A DNA stretch of 64,000 bases. Origin: Liolophura sinensis. Lineage: Eukaryota; Mollusca; Polyplacophora; Chitonida; Chitonidae. The DNA lies in assembly GCF_032854445.1 (NCBI RefSeq), contig NC_088303.1, positions 13,649,501-13,713,500 of the forward strand. The letters run 5' to 3'. Shown in pieces: positions 1 to 11,400 of the stretch. Numbering within the stretch: the first letter of the stretch is position 1; each line of letters opens with the position of its first letter. The position numbers and the translations under genes are program-made. Under the pieces are notes generated by a model. That model was not told the origin of the DNA. It did not search any database and saw only the letters and a program-made list of their open reading frames with translations.

Positions 1-2633
1 TCAATTTCGTGATAATGACCCAATATGTTGGAATGTTCTACGTTAAATATTTTTCAAAAATACATTCTATGTTTTTAAACTTGCATGTGTATCTAAATTA
101 CAATGAGAAGAACAGGACATTATGCTTTGCCAGTCTTGTAAAACTATACGAGGAGAGTATGATGAAATGTGTCCATTTGAAAACGACATTTTTGAAGCCA
201 AATATCATGAATAACCCATGCTGGAATTAAAGCTGCTTTGAACATATAGCAGCTCCAGACAAACTAAGATTGTGGAAGTTTGCTTGTTTAACAAGTAATT
301 ATTTTAAGGTCCTGGGTTAGGCATGGATCGTGCTTCGGCTCAATTAAGTGGCATGAGCCAAACATGTAGTTTACAATAAAACACCTGTAAGATGAGTCCA
401 CGAAGGACGTGACCGGTCAACCGGCAGTGACGTCACCAGCAGGGCATATCACAGGCTTGAGAACAAAAACGTCAATCCACACTCAGGTGTAAAGTAACGC
501 TCTTGAGATATAAATAACTTATTTCAATGTGCTCGTGGATAATTCATTATAGTTTTACCTTTGGTTAAAGTAGAATCCATTTACGTGTGCGCTCGATATA
601 CATGCATATATAGGTGAGCATTTCCTTCCTTATTAATTTGCCGTCACTTCCCCTACACAAGTTGCTCATGTTATATTGTACGTCGTTCACGTGTGTTCAC
701 TCTATGCATTACGCAGTAATTCTGTGGTTTAAGAGACATCAATATTACTTCCGCTTTCCCAGCACTAATTCATATAGACAAGCGAGGGCATAATTTCATT
801 GTGTTTAAGTTTCTATCGCGGTGCTTCCTATATATATATAACGGCACGCGCGTCATGAAGTATCCATCCACGCAAGGTATACACATAATACATGGGGAAC
901 GCTGTGTGTTATTCCTGTAAAAATGAGCAGCCAAGAGTTTTCATTGATGTTGGAAAGACGCAAGGAATGTTCTAGGCAAATGAATGAAATTAGTATCCAA
1001 ATCGTGTACCAGTGCTGGTTTATAAGTCGTCGATACTCAAGATATGTATCCCAGATGATCTAATTCAACACGACGAATATATATACACGGTCCGTAACCC
1101 CTGCATTATGTGTAATTACATACACATTGTTATGAAGAAGAGTGAAATTCATTCTAGACCATAATTACGTACTAGAGAATTATAGGCCTACTTATTGTAG
1201 AGATTTGGGAAGGATTAATGCCTTTGATCTAATATTCTTGACACACCAGTTTTTGCTGTGATAATTTGTTACGTTGGTTGAAACTATCACTTAACACGTC
1301 AGGATATAACAAATATGCTATACAAGGCAGGATATACACACGTCATATGCCGGGACTCCTATATGTTATTTGATGTTAATGTACACTGTTAAAGTTCTGT
1401 GTAAAGGTTTACACATTTATGTACAACCTTTATGGATTTTGTGTAATTGTGTGCCTAATTCATTTAACGTTTCGCAAATGTGTCGAGTCAAATGATGCCC
1501 AGATCTGCTTAGCTATGAGCTTATTTGAATGTTCTGAGCGTCAAATATTTGTAAAAGTATAATTTACTGATACATCAATCCAAAGCAATGCCTTACCTAT
1601 AGGCCCCCATGGAGGTAGAATTATCTAACTTGCCTCCATGCCTATACAATTAACGCAAGTCTTGATAAGCCCAGTTTTACTTAATGTTGAGTATAAACAT
1701 TATTACTTATATACATTATATAAGTAAGTGTTCTTGAAATGGTTTAATTAAAACCTATACCAGTGCGCCTATATACTTAAACAAAACATAAATCTCAACT
1801 GAATTCTCTGCAGCCCAGCTGCCACTTTTTCAGTAAAGGTTTAATACAAAATGCTTACAGTGTAGCGGTGACCGGTTTTATTTAACACTGAAACAATCAG
1901 TGGTTAAATTCTATCAATTAAGTCTTCTTGAGGAGTATAGCAGAATAAAGAGTAGGGAAATTCCAAGTGGATGTGTTCTTACACTGTACGCGTATTTGAG
2001 CGTTTAGTTCTTGAGTAAGCCGTTTAGACTTTTTAAGAATCCAAATGCAGTTGACGCCTGAATTCTTTGCCATTGCAGAACGGTACTTCTTCCAAAATGG
2101 CTGTAGTTCTTGCAGTGAATTGGTTAAGAGATTAGATACAAGTTTAGTGATACAGCTTTTTGACTTTGCAATAAAACAAGCGGGGATTTGTGCATTTGTA
2201 TATTCATATGAAATACATGGGGACTCTACTGTATATGGAAATAATTTGGCAAAGCGTTGTAAACCACTGGATCATTTAACATCCGAGGTGCATGTTAAAA
2301 CCCCTGTCAAGGTAATTTATAATTTAAGGAACAGCCTTCTATTTTTAGCAGTTTCAGCTGTTCTGAATGGTCGATAAAGCCTAAAATAAAATGAACTGAC
2401 ATATACACGGATGGAAAGGTGGTACAGAAAAGACAGAAATGGACAGTAGAAACCATCTAATTCTGTTAAATTCCATATAAACAGCTATCAATGTCCAACT
2501 TGTCACGCGTGCCATGCAGTTCTCTATTCATGTATAGGCAATTAGATGCTGTACTCAGATTAAAAATGTTTAGGATAATGTTGCCTATCAAACTTCTGCA
2601 TACATTGGATTCATTTGATAGTAGGCCCTATAT
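1..2633. other. Non-coding flank, no gene recognised
   Basis: I see no exon-like sequence with a recognisable protein family here. The DNA is AT-rich with short TATA and ATAT runs (for example around 829-840 and 1078-1085). A stop-free stretch of 110 codons lies at 2045-2377 on the + strand. It has no motif I recognise, no matching splice sites and no conserved partner, so I treat it as chance. Confidence 0.5.
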
Positions 2634-2880
2634 TTGACTGGAGTTTTACGTTGTACTCCAGAATATATCATACACACGACGGGGACCATGAGGCATTTTG
2701 GTGGAAGAATTCGCTCAAAGCTTGGGGAAAGCCACGACCTCTGCAAGCCCTTGGCAGGCCTTCCCAAGTGTATGACTGGAGAGGAAGCCATGAATTGAAC
2801 TCACAGCGATCACACTGGTATGAGATTCCACGGGTCATGTTTCGGTAACACGCTATAATTGTTAACTAGAAGGCCACGGA
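2634..2880 (-). mobile_element. Old tRNA-headed SINE copy (family 1)
   Basis: In + coordinates this reads as the reverse complement of the SINE family seen several times in this window. The tail GGAGTTTTACGTTGTACTCC comes first. The middle follows (GGAAAGCCACGACC, then CTTCCCAAGTGTATGACTGG). The tRNA-like head ends at CCACGGA near 2880. It is clearly more diverged than the copies at 10.5 and 21.2 kb. No clear target-site duplication was found. Confidence 0.7.
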
Positions 2881-3047
2881 ATTTAGCCCCGCGTACACTG
2901 GACAAATAGGCCTACTTATGGTTATGGCTAAATTCAGTTGAATGCTGAATGTCAAACATAATTATGTTAGGCCTGGGATAGAGCACTCGCTGGCGATGCA
3001 TGATGGATAAACGGCGGCTGATAGCCTACCAATACTTCTACACCAAT

Positions 3048-3676
3048 CAAATATATCGGGTGGGCATAAAAATATGGGCTGTACTTTGACATCCAATAGC
3101 TCCGAAACCCTCTTACATCAGCTTCTAAAAATGTACACACTCTAAAGCCATCATGTCCTTAGTATACAGAAATTTCAATTTCATCCTTTAAGATTTCTGT
3201 ACATGGGACCAAAATCAAAACAGAATAAAAAAACGCATGTTCCGGACATTTCAAAATGATGCTCTACCTTGTTTTACTTGAAAAGGTGATCAATTCCTTG
3301 TCCGCCGCAGAGAAAACCATCTTGATTCAGCAAAACGTGTGCCTATCTGGCAGAAGGGTTTCTCTGACACAAGAGCCAGACAATTTTTCCAGACGACACT
3401 TGATTGACACGTGTCATAGAGGTGCAGGGCACGCTCTACTTAAGACACTTGACAGGTGATGCAATGTGGGTCACCGGAACGTGCGTTTTTGAGGCTTTGT
3501 TTTCATTTTAACCCTGTGTACAGCCTACTCAAGCTATGGCCCTGAAAAATTGTCAGTATATTAACAAAATCATGCCATTTGAACGTCTGAAGTTTGAAAG
3601 GGTTTGAATAAAGGATAATGGAGCGATGCAGCATCAAAGTACGGCCCATTTTTTATGCCCACCCGATATATAAATA
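3048..3676. mobile_element. MITE-like element with terminal inverted repeats
   Basis: The left end (from about 3050) reads ATATATCGGGTGGGCATAAA and continues into a block ending TGTACTTTGA near 3090. The right end (about 3632-3674) reads AAAGTACGGCCCATTTTTTA then TGCCCACCCGATATATA, which is the inverted match of the left end over about 40 bases with a few mismatches. The interior of about 540 bp shows no recognisable transposase. The element is probably a non-autonomous DNA transposon. The exact ends and target-site duplication are uncertain because both flanks are TATA-rich. Confidence 0.7.
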
Positions 3677-4320
3677 AATGATCGTTATACACATGGAATC
3701 CCTCATATATATAACAGGGGTTAGTAACAAGGTTCAGATTCCGGAAAAGTTATACTTGACTCTGCAGACCAACAAAAGTTATTGGGATATGATCTTATAA
3801 GTCTTTCCATAAGTGAAATATTCATGAGTACGACCTGAAACAGCTATCAAATAAATAAATAAATATGTCTTCCCACGTGACCAGAAGAATTAACAGGAAA
3901 GACAACACTATGGACCAAATGTAGTTATGCATCGATAAAGTTATCAAGAATAGCTCGAATTATATCAGAATCTCCCCTGCAATATTTTTAGTGCTAAAAC
4001 GATTCTAAAGCTGTAAAAAATTTATACAGACCTAATGCATGCATCCGTCTTTGTAAATTTTAGGAACTTTACCGAATTGAACAGGAAGACATACATTGAC
4101 AAGTGAACGAGTATACTGCACATAACACTCCATGATAATTTAAAATGAAAGCTGGTTACTCTTTTAAAAATATTTTCTTTTATTATGGTGTGTATTAGTT
4201 TGTTTATTACCGGGTTATTAGTTAGTTATTAGTTTGGTTTTCCAAAGATATTCTGACAAAAGGTGGGAAGATGGGGGCACCATGTGGTATCCCCAACGCG
4301 ATAATCTATTGGTCGGAATC
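3677..4320. other. Non-coding, nothing recognised
   Basis: AT-rich sequence with a short (AAAT)n run near 3850-3865. No exon, RNA gene or clear mobile element was seen. Confidence 0.5.
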
Positions 4321-4407
4321 ATTTGGTACGAGCCAATCAGAAATCGTCTAACGTGCGCTGTACGGCCATATTCACCCTTGTTGTCGAAGACGCAATAACT
4401 AGATAAG
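4321..4407 (+). promoter_or_regulatory. Candidate NDRG promoter with CCAAT box and 5' UTR exon
   Basis: GAGCCAATCAGA at about 4328-4339 is a good match to the CCAAT-box (NF-Y) consensus. A less AT-rich stretch follows and ends in AGATAAG/GTATGT, a good splice donor at 4408. This would suit a short non-coding first exon spliced to the exons at 6.9 or 8.4 kb. This is inference from motifs only; there is no TATA box or transcript evidence. Confidence 0.35.
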
Positions 4408-6847
4408 GTATGTTTTGTTGAGTTTCAAGGAATGTTTCACAGCAGATTTTTGTTTCGTAACTACGTCAGGTCACAGATGATCACATTCAAGTTTGTAATT
4501 ACAACATGTGTTGCTTTCGATCAGGTATATTGACCTAATAGGAGATATACAGTACAACAACAACCGTCGTTGTCTGAAGTGATGTCCTGAGACATGTTTA
4601 CATTAATATAGGCCTATAGCCTGGAAATAAGGTACAGGACCTAATAGTATTTTGACAAGGGTCAGCTGTTTGGTACAGGACAAAACTGACAAATGTAAAT
4701 AAGATGGTGACTGTTCTAACAGTATTAGTAGCTGTAAAATTTATAAATCATGCCACACACCAAATTAAAAATTGAATCAGTATCGTGATATAATGACCTG
4801 ACAGATGGTGTTATATATGGTGGTGTTATATTAAGTGAATATATATTGATTGGCATGGTTTTATGGCAGTTGCTATCATGGCGCTGTTGAATCGACAGAC
4901 CTGTCTATGAGATGTGTATTCATTCTAGCAAGTATCGGAAAACCTTGCCTTTTAGCTGCTTTAGTTTGTGACTGCCCCCACCCTGTCTCCTCCATATCTG
5001 TGTGAACTTGCAGAGCTCCTGAAATCGTGTTACAGTTCATTAATTAATAATCAAAATACATGTACATGTACATCCCATTAAGCCATCAGTATTTTAGGAG
5101 TGTCGCGAGTTCACGGAGGCTTAGGAAAGATGACGTGGCGGCTGTTGTAAACTACCACAGCTAAAAGATGTTAAAACTACATGTAGTGTAAAGTCATGCC
5201 CTTACCAGCCCCTACCCTGTATTGTCTAAATGTGGGTGAACTTGATTTACCCCTGAAATGTTAATTGGGCTTTTAACACACAAGTACATATACATGACGA
5301 GGTTTACCAAGTCAAACACTCCACTGCTATCCATGAACCATGTGGCAGTTTCAAAACACGAATAAAATGCATATACAGTACATTAGTTATATACCTAAGA
5401 AAAAAATCAAATCATTTAAGTATCAGCTGTCAAGACCAGAGTTTTCCAAGCCCAAACTGGACCAGCCTGTGCATGAAATAAGCCAAAAGGGACTTGACTC
5501 TTGTATTCTTTAAATAAGAATGTGTTTTAATGTTGAAGATTGGCATAAACAGTCACACAGAGGATATAGCATAACTTATTGCATTCAGCAGCGTCAGTTG
5601 AATTTAAGATCATAGTTACTCTTGGATTTAAATTCAGATGATGTGCAATTGTAGCAATAAGCAGTCTTTCACAATATACTGATACTTGAGGCTTGAGCAG
5701 AATTGGCTTTATACTCATACTGAGAATCATTGGGTAGCATCTCATAGTCATACACATACCGTATGCGGTCTTTTCACAAGCTGCGAGCATTAAACTTCCA
5801 TGTGCATACATATCTTTTAACATGGTGCTGTAATAAATAGCCATGACACTGTTGGAGCATAGATAATTTGTAATCAGTTACGAAGCATGTCTTCTTAATC
5901 TGGGTACATTAATGTATTATCTAGGAAGGTGAGTAAAGTGACCGCGATGATTTGGAGCTCGGCTGTATTTATTTGGTTGGGGGACTGTTGAAGCAAATTA
6001 TGGATATGCAAAAAATTATCCAAGAAATATAATGACCAGTACTTTTTTTTATCTTACATATTTTTTACATGTATTTAAATACTCCAGAACATTTCACAAA
6101 TAAATATACATTGAGATAAATTTATGGGTGGAGAAGAGCGGACAGTATCTGAAGAGAAAAAAAAAAACAGGAAAAAAAATCAAAGCTCACAAGGCATTCT
6201 ACATGTGCATGGTGCTCAATTGTCTCCTGAGAGTACTCTTCAGATGGCTCAAACACTGAGGGATTTTAGGCCAGAATGAAGAAAGAACTTATAATTGTTA
6301 TTTGTTGGCTTCTAGCATTTTTTGGCATTTAATTTCTTACAGAATGTGTAGCATTGAACAACACTTTGTCAAAATGTCTGATACAAACAAAAAAAAATTT
6401 CTGGAATATGATTTAAAATGCTGGCTTGATCTAAAGAACAGCCAGGTACATGTGTGCATGGCTTAATGGATTGAGATACATCTAATAAGTAATAATGCTT
6501 GCATATATAAATTATGCAAAGATATTATATTGACATTATTGCTGGCCGGCATGTTTTTCCTGTTCGTAATACATGTAGTTAATCAAACTAAGTAATGTGT
6601 AACATCTTATTGTACTTTAATAGAATGCTGTGTAGTACATGTCTGTGTATTCTGTTTCTGTTGGTTTATTTCTTCTTTTCTATTCTAAAGCGTATATAAA
6701 TGTTATGGTGTTGTGTTATACATGTATATAAATGTAGTAGAGTAATTTCTGTAAATGGTTTCTTGTGGGATAGTAGTAGTCTTATTGTATGTATTGATTT
6801 TTGTTTGCTGTTGTTGCATGCTTGTCTCTCTTTTGATATGTCTTCAG
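4408..6847 (+). other. Probable 5' intron of the NDRG gene; nothing else recognised
   Basis: Contains A- and T-rich runs (for example 6047-6062 and 6153-6178) and ACATGTACATGTAC runs near 5057. A 105-codon stop-free stretch on the minus strand (5527-5844) has no recognisable motif and is left out. No mobile element could be delimited. Confidence 0.4.
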
Positions 6848-6874
6848 CTTGTTTTTACCCCACTTTGTGTTACG

Positions 6875-6919
6875 ATGGAGAGCCGCCGCTTGTTGGACTG
6901 GAATGGTCATGATGATGAG
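6875..6919 (+). CDS. NDRG: Candidate alternative first coding exon of the NDRG gene
   Basis: An ATG at 6875 in good context (A at -3, G at +4) opens 15 codons (MESRRLLDWNGHDDE) and ends at a possible donor GAG/GTCAGC. An acceptor-like TCTTCAG lies just upstream at 6841-6847. The junction is phase 0, and the next exon (from 8395) also starts in phase 0 with codons for DRP before the conserved methionine. Splicing would therefore give an isoform 18 residues longer (375 codons). NDRG proteins have variable N-termini, so this is plausible, but the donor is weak and there is no transcript evidence. Confidence 0.4.
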
Positions 6920-8403
6920 GTCAGCTGATTGGTTTTTATTTTCCATTTTTTGGGGTTACATTTTGGAACATTTGTCTTGGCTGTTGCTATCTGTTTGTAT
7001 ATATATTGTTTTAGCTAGTATGCAGTTATATGATGGGAAGTTTGTCTTGTGTAAATGGAATGAAATATCACAATATTATAGCATGAAGACATAAGTGTAC
7101 ACAAAACCTGAATAAATCTGTGCATGTATGTCTTTATAACAATAGCTTGACAAACATGAGTACATGTAGTTTAATCGTGTATAAAAAAGACATTTGTAGA
7201 AGTCCTAATTTCCTAAATTTTTTGCCCACAGAAGATCGACTTTGGATGCATTTTGTATACATTTATCTTCTTTCTGAAGATAATAAACTAGGATTGTGTA
7301 CTGTACTTCATGACTTGTGAGTTTATGATACAATACCATAAAAAGCATCATGTATGTGTGTATATATCTATATGCACACATGAAAAATTGTTGAAGTACG
7401 GTATATGTAATACATATTGAAATTAAATTTACATCCATGAAACATGAACATATTCAAACTTGTTAACTGTCCCTGTATACAGATTTGGATATCAGACTCT
7501 ACATGTAATTATATTTTTGCTGAAGATAATAAAAAAAAAATCACAAACAGAAAACAGGCATCATTTCTGTTTGGCTAAAATTTCACAAGAATGTGTAATG
7601 TTTTTGGTGTATCTTAATGTGGATAAACCAGAAAGTAAGACAGGTTCAGCTCATGTGTGAAAAACACAGATTACACATTGCAAGTTTTTGAGACAAATAT
7701 TGATGTGCAGTCTAGTTTAATCATTCAGTTTTTTGAAACATAGTTATTGGGTTTGTTTGATGAATAGAATTGTAATGCTGAAGCTCAAATGATGTACATA
7801 CTAGCCATGATAAAGTTCTCCATACCTGACAACTTAATTTATTTTTATTTAATTAAAGTTGTGTTGAACTGGCAATTTGAGTTACATTTATTGTAGAAAA
7901 GACGAGGATCATGAAGAAAAACTGACACCAACACTGATTAACATACATGAAAAGCTATACATTTTCTCAAAGGCTTCTATTTACATCCAGTGTGGTAACA
8001 GATTACCGGTATTTAGCCTAAAAATTAACTGTAGGTCGAGTTTGAAGTATTTGAAAAAGAAATACTTTATACATTTGATTTTGGTCTTATATCAGGCTTT
8101 GTATATAAGGCATCTTTCTTATTTATGTCATAAACAATGGAAAACCCTGTTCTTCTGCTTTATGTTGACCTGATTCTTGAGATTCTTGACGAATGGCTAT
8201 ACAGGCCTGTCCGGGGATATTTATAGAAACAACTCCACATAGTTTTGTACATGGAAATAAATGCTAAGACAAGGTCTGCAGATTTTCGAGAGGCGCACAC
8301 TTTTGGTTCATATTTTAAGCTGATCCATGGAATCTCTCACAGTCTTACTGGGATATAGGTGTCTTATATTGTAATCTGGTCACTCTCTTTCCAGGATCGG
8401 CCA

Positions 8404-11400
8404 ATGGAGAAGCTGACTGACATTGAGCTGACAAGCATCAGCAGTACGTCTGCTGAACCACGGAGGTTGCTGTCTGATGCGAATAACATCATTATTCAGG
8501 TAAAGTATGAAGGCTGGCCTGACAAGAACCTTATGGGCGTGTGGCACAGACAATAGACTGCAGTGTGCACATGTACCTGTAGACGTATTCAGGGTGATGG
8601 GATGAGGGCACCATTTCACCAGGCACCAAATCGTGAAGTGTATTTGCCAGTTTGTTAGAGTTTTACATAGCTGTGGCAGAAAGAGCAGTTCAAATGTTTC
8701 TTTTTAAAGGACATCTGAACACCATTTTTTTTTTGTTTAATCGGAACATCGCCTTTAATATGGTTGTAATGGGCATCTTGATTTACGTATGTTCATCATG
8801 TGTATTGGTAAATACCTTCATGTGTTGTGTGATCTTGTGAGCAGTGATAACTTAAAACCTAATCAGATTAGGCTGTTAAAGTAACTCACTTCCTTGACAT
8901 GATCTGAATAATTTTTAGAAAAGCGTTGTTTTATTCTTTCCATTACGGATTTTCCTAGGGCTTGAGTGTTGTACTGTGAGTGGGTTTGAACTACATGTAC
9001 CTACTGACAGTGTGTATATGTGGCACTGAGAGTGTTTCTTGATATTCCCCATAACTAGGAAACAAGGTGGTGTTGTGGGCATGCATGTACATGTACCGTA
9101 AATTGTCCATGAATAAAGTACACATTTTGCCTGGTTTTGAGTGCACAATTTATCTTAGAAGGACAGTTACATCTTTGTTTAAAAAGTAAGTTTATATCGT
9201 ACATGAAAGATGCAGGTTTCAGCACCCAAAGTTATATTTTGTGACATTTAATTATTTGTTTATGAAAAATGACCTAAAATGCAAAATTTTAGGTAATTTA
9301 CAGTACATTTTTTAGCGCAATGTCTTGTTTTGGAGTGATTCCATGTTCTTCACAGGCCATGAAATTATTTTTAATCCCAAATATGAAAATCTGTAGTTCC
9401 TGTGTAGGCAAATGATGTTATGAACTTATCTTAAGGATGTATCATACTTTATATGTCATAAGATATCTGGACAGAAACAGCATCACCTCCCTTTTATTTG
9501 TTCACAAGCTTGAAAATACTTGTAAATTTATTCTTATTTGACCTTTTACTTTTATGCTGACTTCAGTAGTGTAAGGGCCACAACATTCTTCTATCAGTCA
9601 TGTTGCAAATAGCAAATTTTCATAGTGCTCAAGGTTACAAAGCTGAAATTGGAACCTTGGTTTATGGTATTAACACTAAATACTCATGTTGATTGACAGC
9701 CCATTGCAGACATGGGTCAATAGTGTAACCCAGATCATCGTGTTAGTCAGCATTCTATCACATGTAGGGGTTCCAGTTCAAATGTTAATCCAGCTGTGTC
9801 TGATATTGTTTCTGCTCCATACAGGCAAGTTTGTCATGAGCAATTTAAAAGAGGTAAATAAATTTCATACTTTGAATGTTGAAACTTACATTTATCTAGT
9901 ATGGTACCTTCCTATCTTCCAGACAAGCTTTTGAACAACTTTCTACAATCAATAGATCTCTCAGAATCAGGCTAAATGAGACACATATATGTGGTCGTGA
10001 ACAAAATGATCAACTGCAGTATAAACATGTACAGGAACATGTCTAATCACACTGTCCCACTGTGTTGTAGGATGAAGATGTGGAGACTCCCCATGGTCGG
10101 ATCAGGGTGGCCATACAGGGGGACAGGACTAAACCTGCCATACTTACCTTCCATGACATTGGACTCAACCGTACATTTTTAAATCCATGATTTTAATTTG
10201 TCCATAGTGATTTTGTCTTGACAATCTGGCTTGAAAGAGAAGACATGTGAACCAACTAAAAAATGTTAAAGATAATATTTGTAATCCCAACCAAATCCCT
10301 GTTCTAAGAAAACTAAATGAACAAGTGCTAGAAGCCAGTGAAACAGCAATTATTGAAATCCTACAGCTCCCACAAATAGGCAGATGACTTCATCTGGAAT
10401 TGCTTAAAAGATGAAAAATAGCCATCTTCAGGTTTTAAAGAATTTCCAAAATCTGTTGTCTGCAGTGTTACTCACGGTGTAAATGAAAGGGCTGTTTTGA
10501 GTGAGGCTATTCTCTTTATCCACTTCTCTCTGGCTTGATTTATTTATTTATTTATTTGATTGGTGTTTTACGCCGTACTCAACAATATTTCACTTATACG
10601 ACGGCGGCCAGCATTATGGTGGGTGGAAACCGGGCAGAGCCCGGGGGAAACCCACGACCATCCGCAGGTTGCTGGCAGACCTTCCCACTTACGGCCGGAG
10701 AGGAAACCAGCATGAGCTGGACTTGAACTCACAGCGACCGCATTGGTGAGAGGCTCCTGGGCCATTACGCTGCACTAGCGCGCTAACTGACTGAGCCACG
10801 GAGGCCCCCTCTGGCTTGACTGTAGCCTTATATGTCAGGAGGTTTCTGGTTTGTCAGGTACATGGCAGAGGACAGTCTTCACCCATAAGGTTATTCATCA
10901 TAGTGTACCTGTACATGTAGTTGAAATCTTCTTGACCACAGGATAGAATTATAGAAACCTGATGAAAAAAATGATTCAAAATATGATTGTGGCTTATTAC
11001 AGTGTAAAATGGAGACCACCTTCTTGACCATGGGATGGAATCTTAGAACCTTAATGAAATAAATAAATACATGTACATGTAAATAATTTCAGAAATGATT
11101 GTGACTATTTACTCTGTCAAATGCAAACCTTGTTTTTGACAAACAGCATGTGGGCTTTTTTAACACTGTTGTTTGAACTTAGCTCGAACTTACAGTTTGA
11201 AAACAGTGGATAATGTCTCCTGATAACAGTGCTTTGCGTTCAGAGCCCACTTTTACAAAATTTTGTTAATCAGTTTTTCTTGTAGCTTCCAAGTATATGT
11301 AACCTGTATATACATGTACAATGCTGTAACCTACTTGTACAGGCCATGTCATTTCTGAAAAGTTTAATGGAGTTTTGTGGAAGTGGGTCCAGTTCATTTG

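Noticed and set aside
2045-2377. 110-codon open frame, + strand
   Set aside because: No recognisable domain, no flanking splice pattern and no second copy. A frame of this length is expected by chance in a 64-kb window.
5527-5844. 105-codon open frame, - strand
   Set aside because: No family resemblance. It lies in the probable first intron of the NDRG gene and on the opposite strand.
9825-9853. Small exon-like segment between CAG and GTAAAT in an NDRG intron
   Set aside because: Its 29 bases would break the reading frame between the exons ending at 8499 and starting at 10071, which join perfectly without it.
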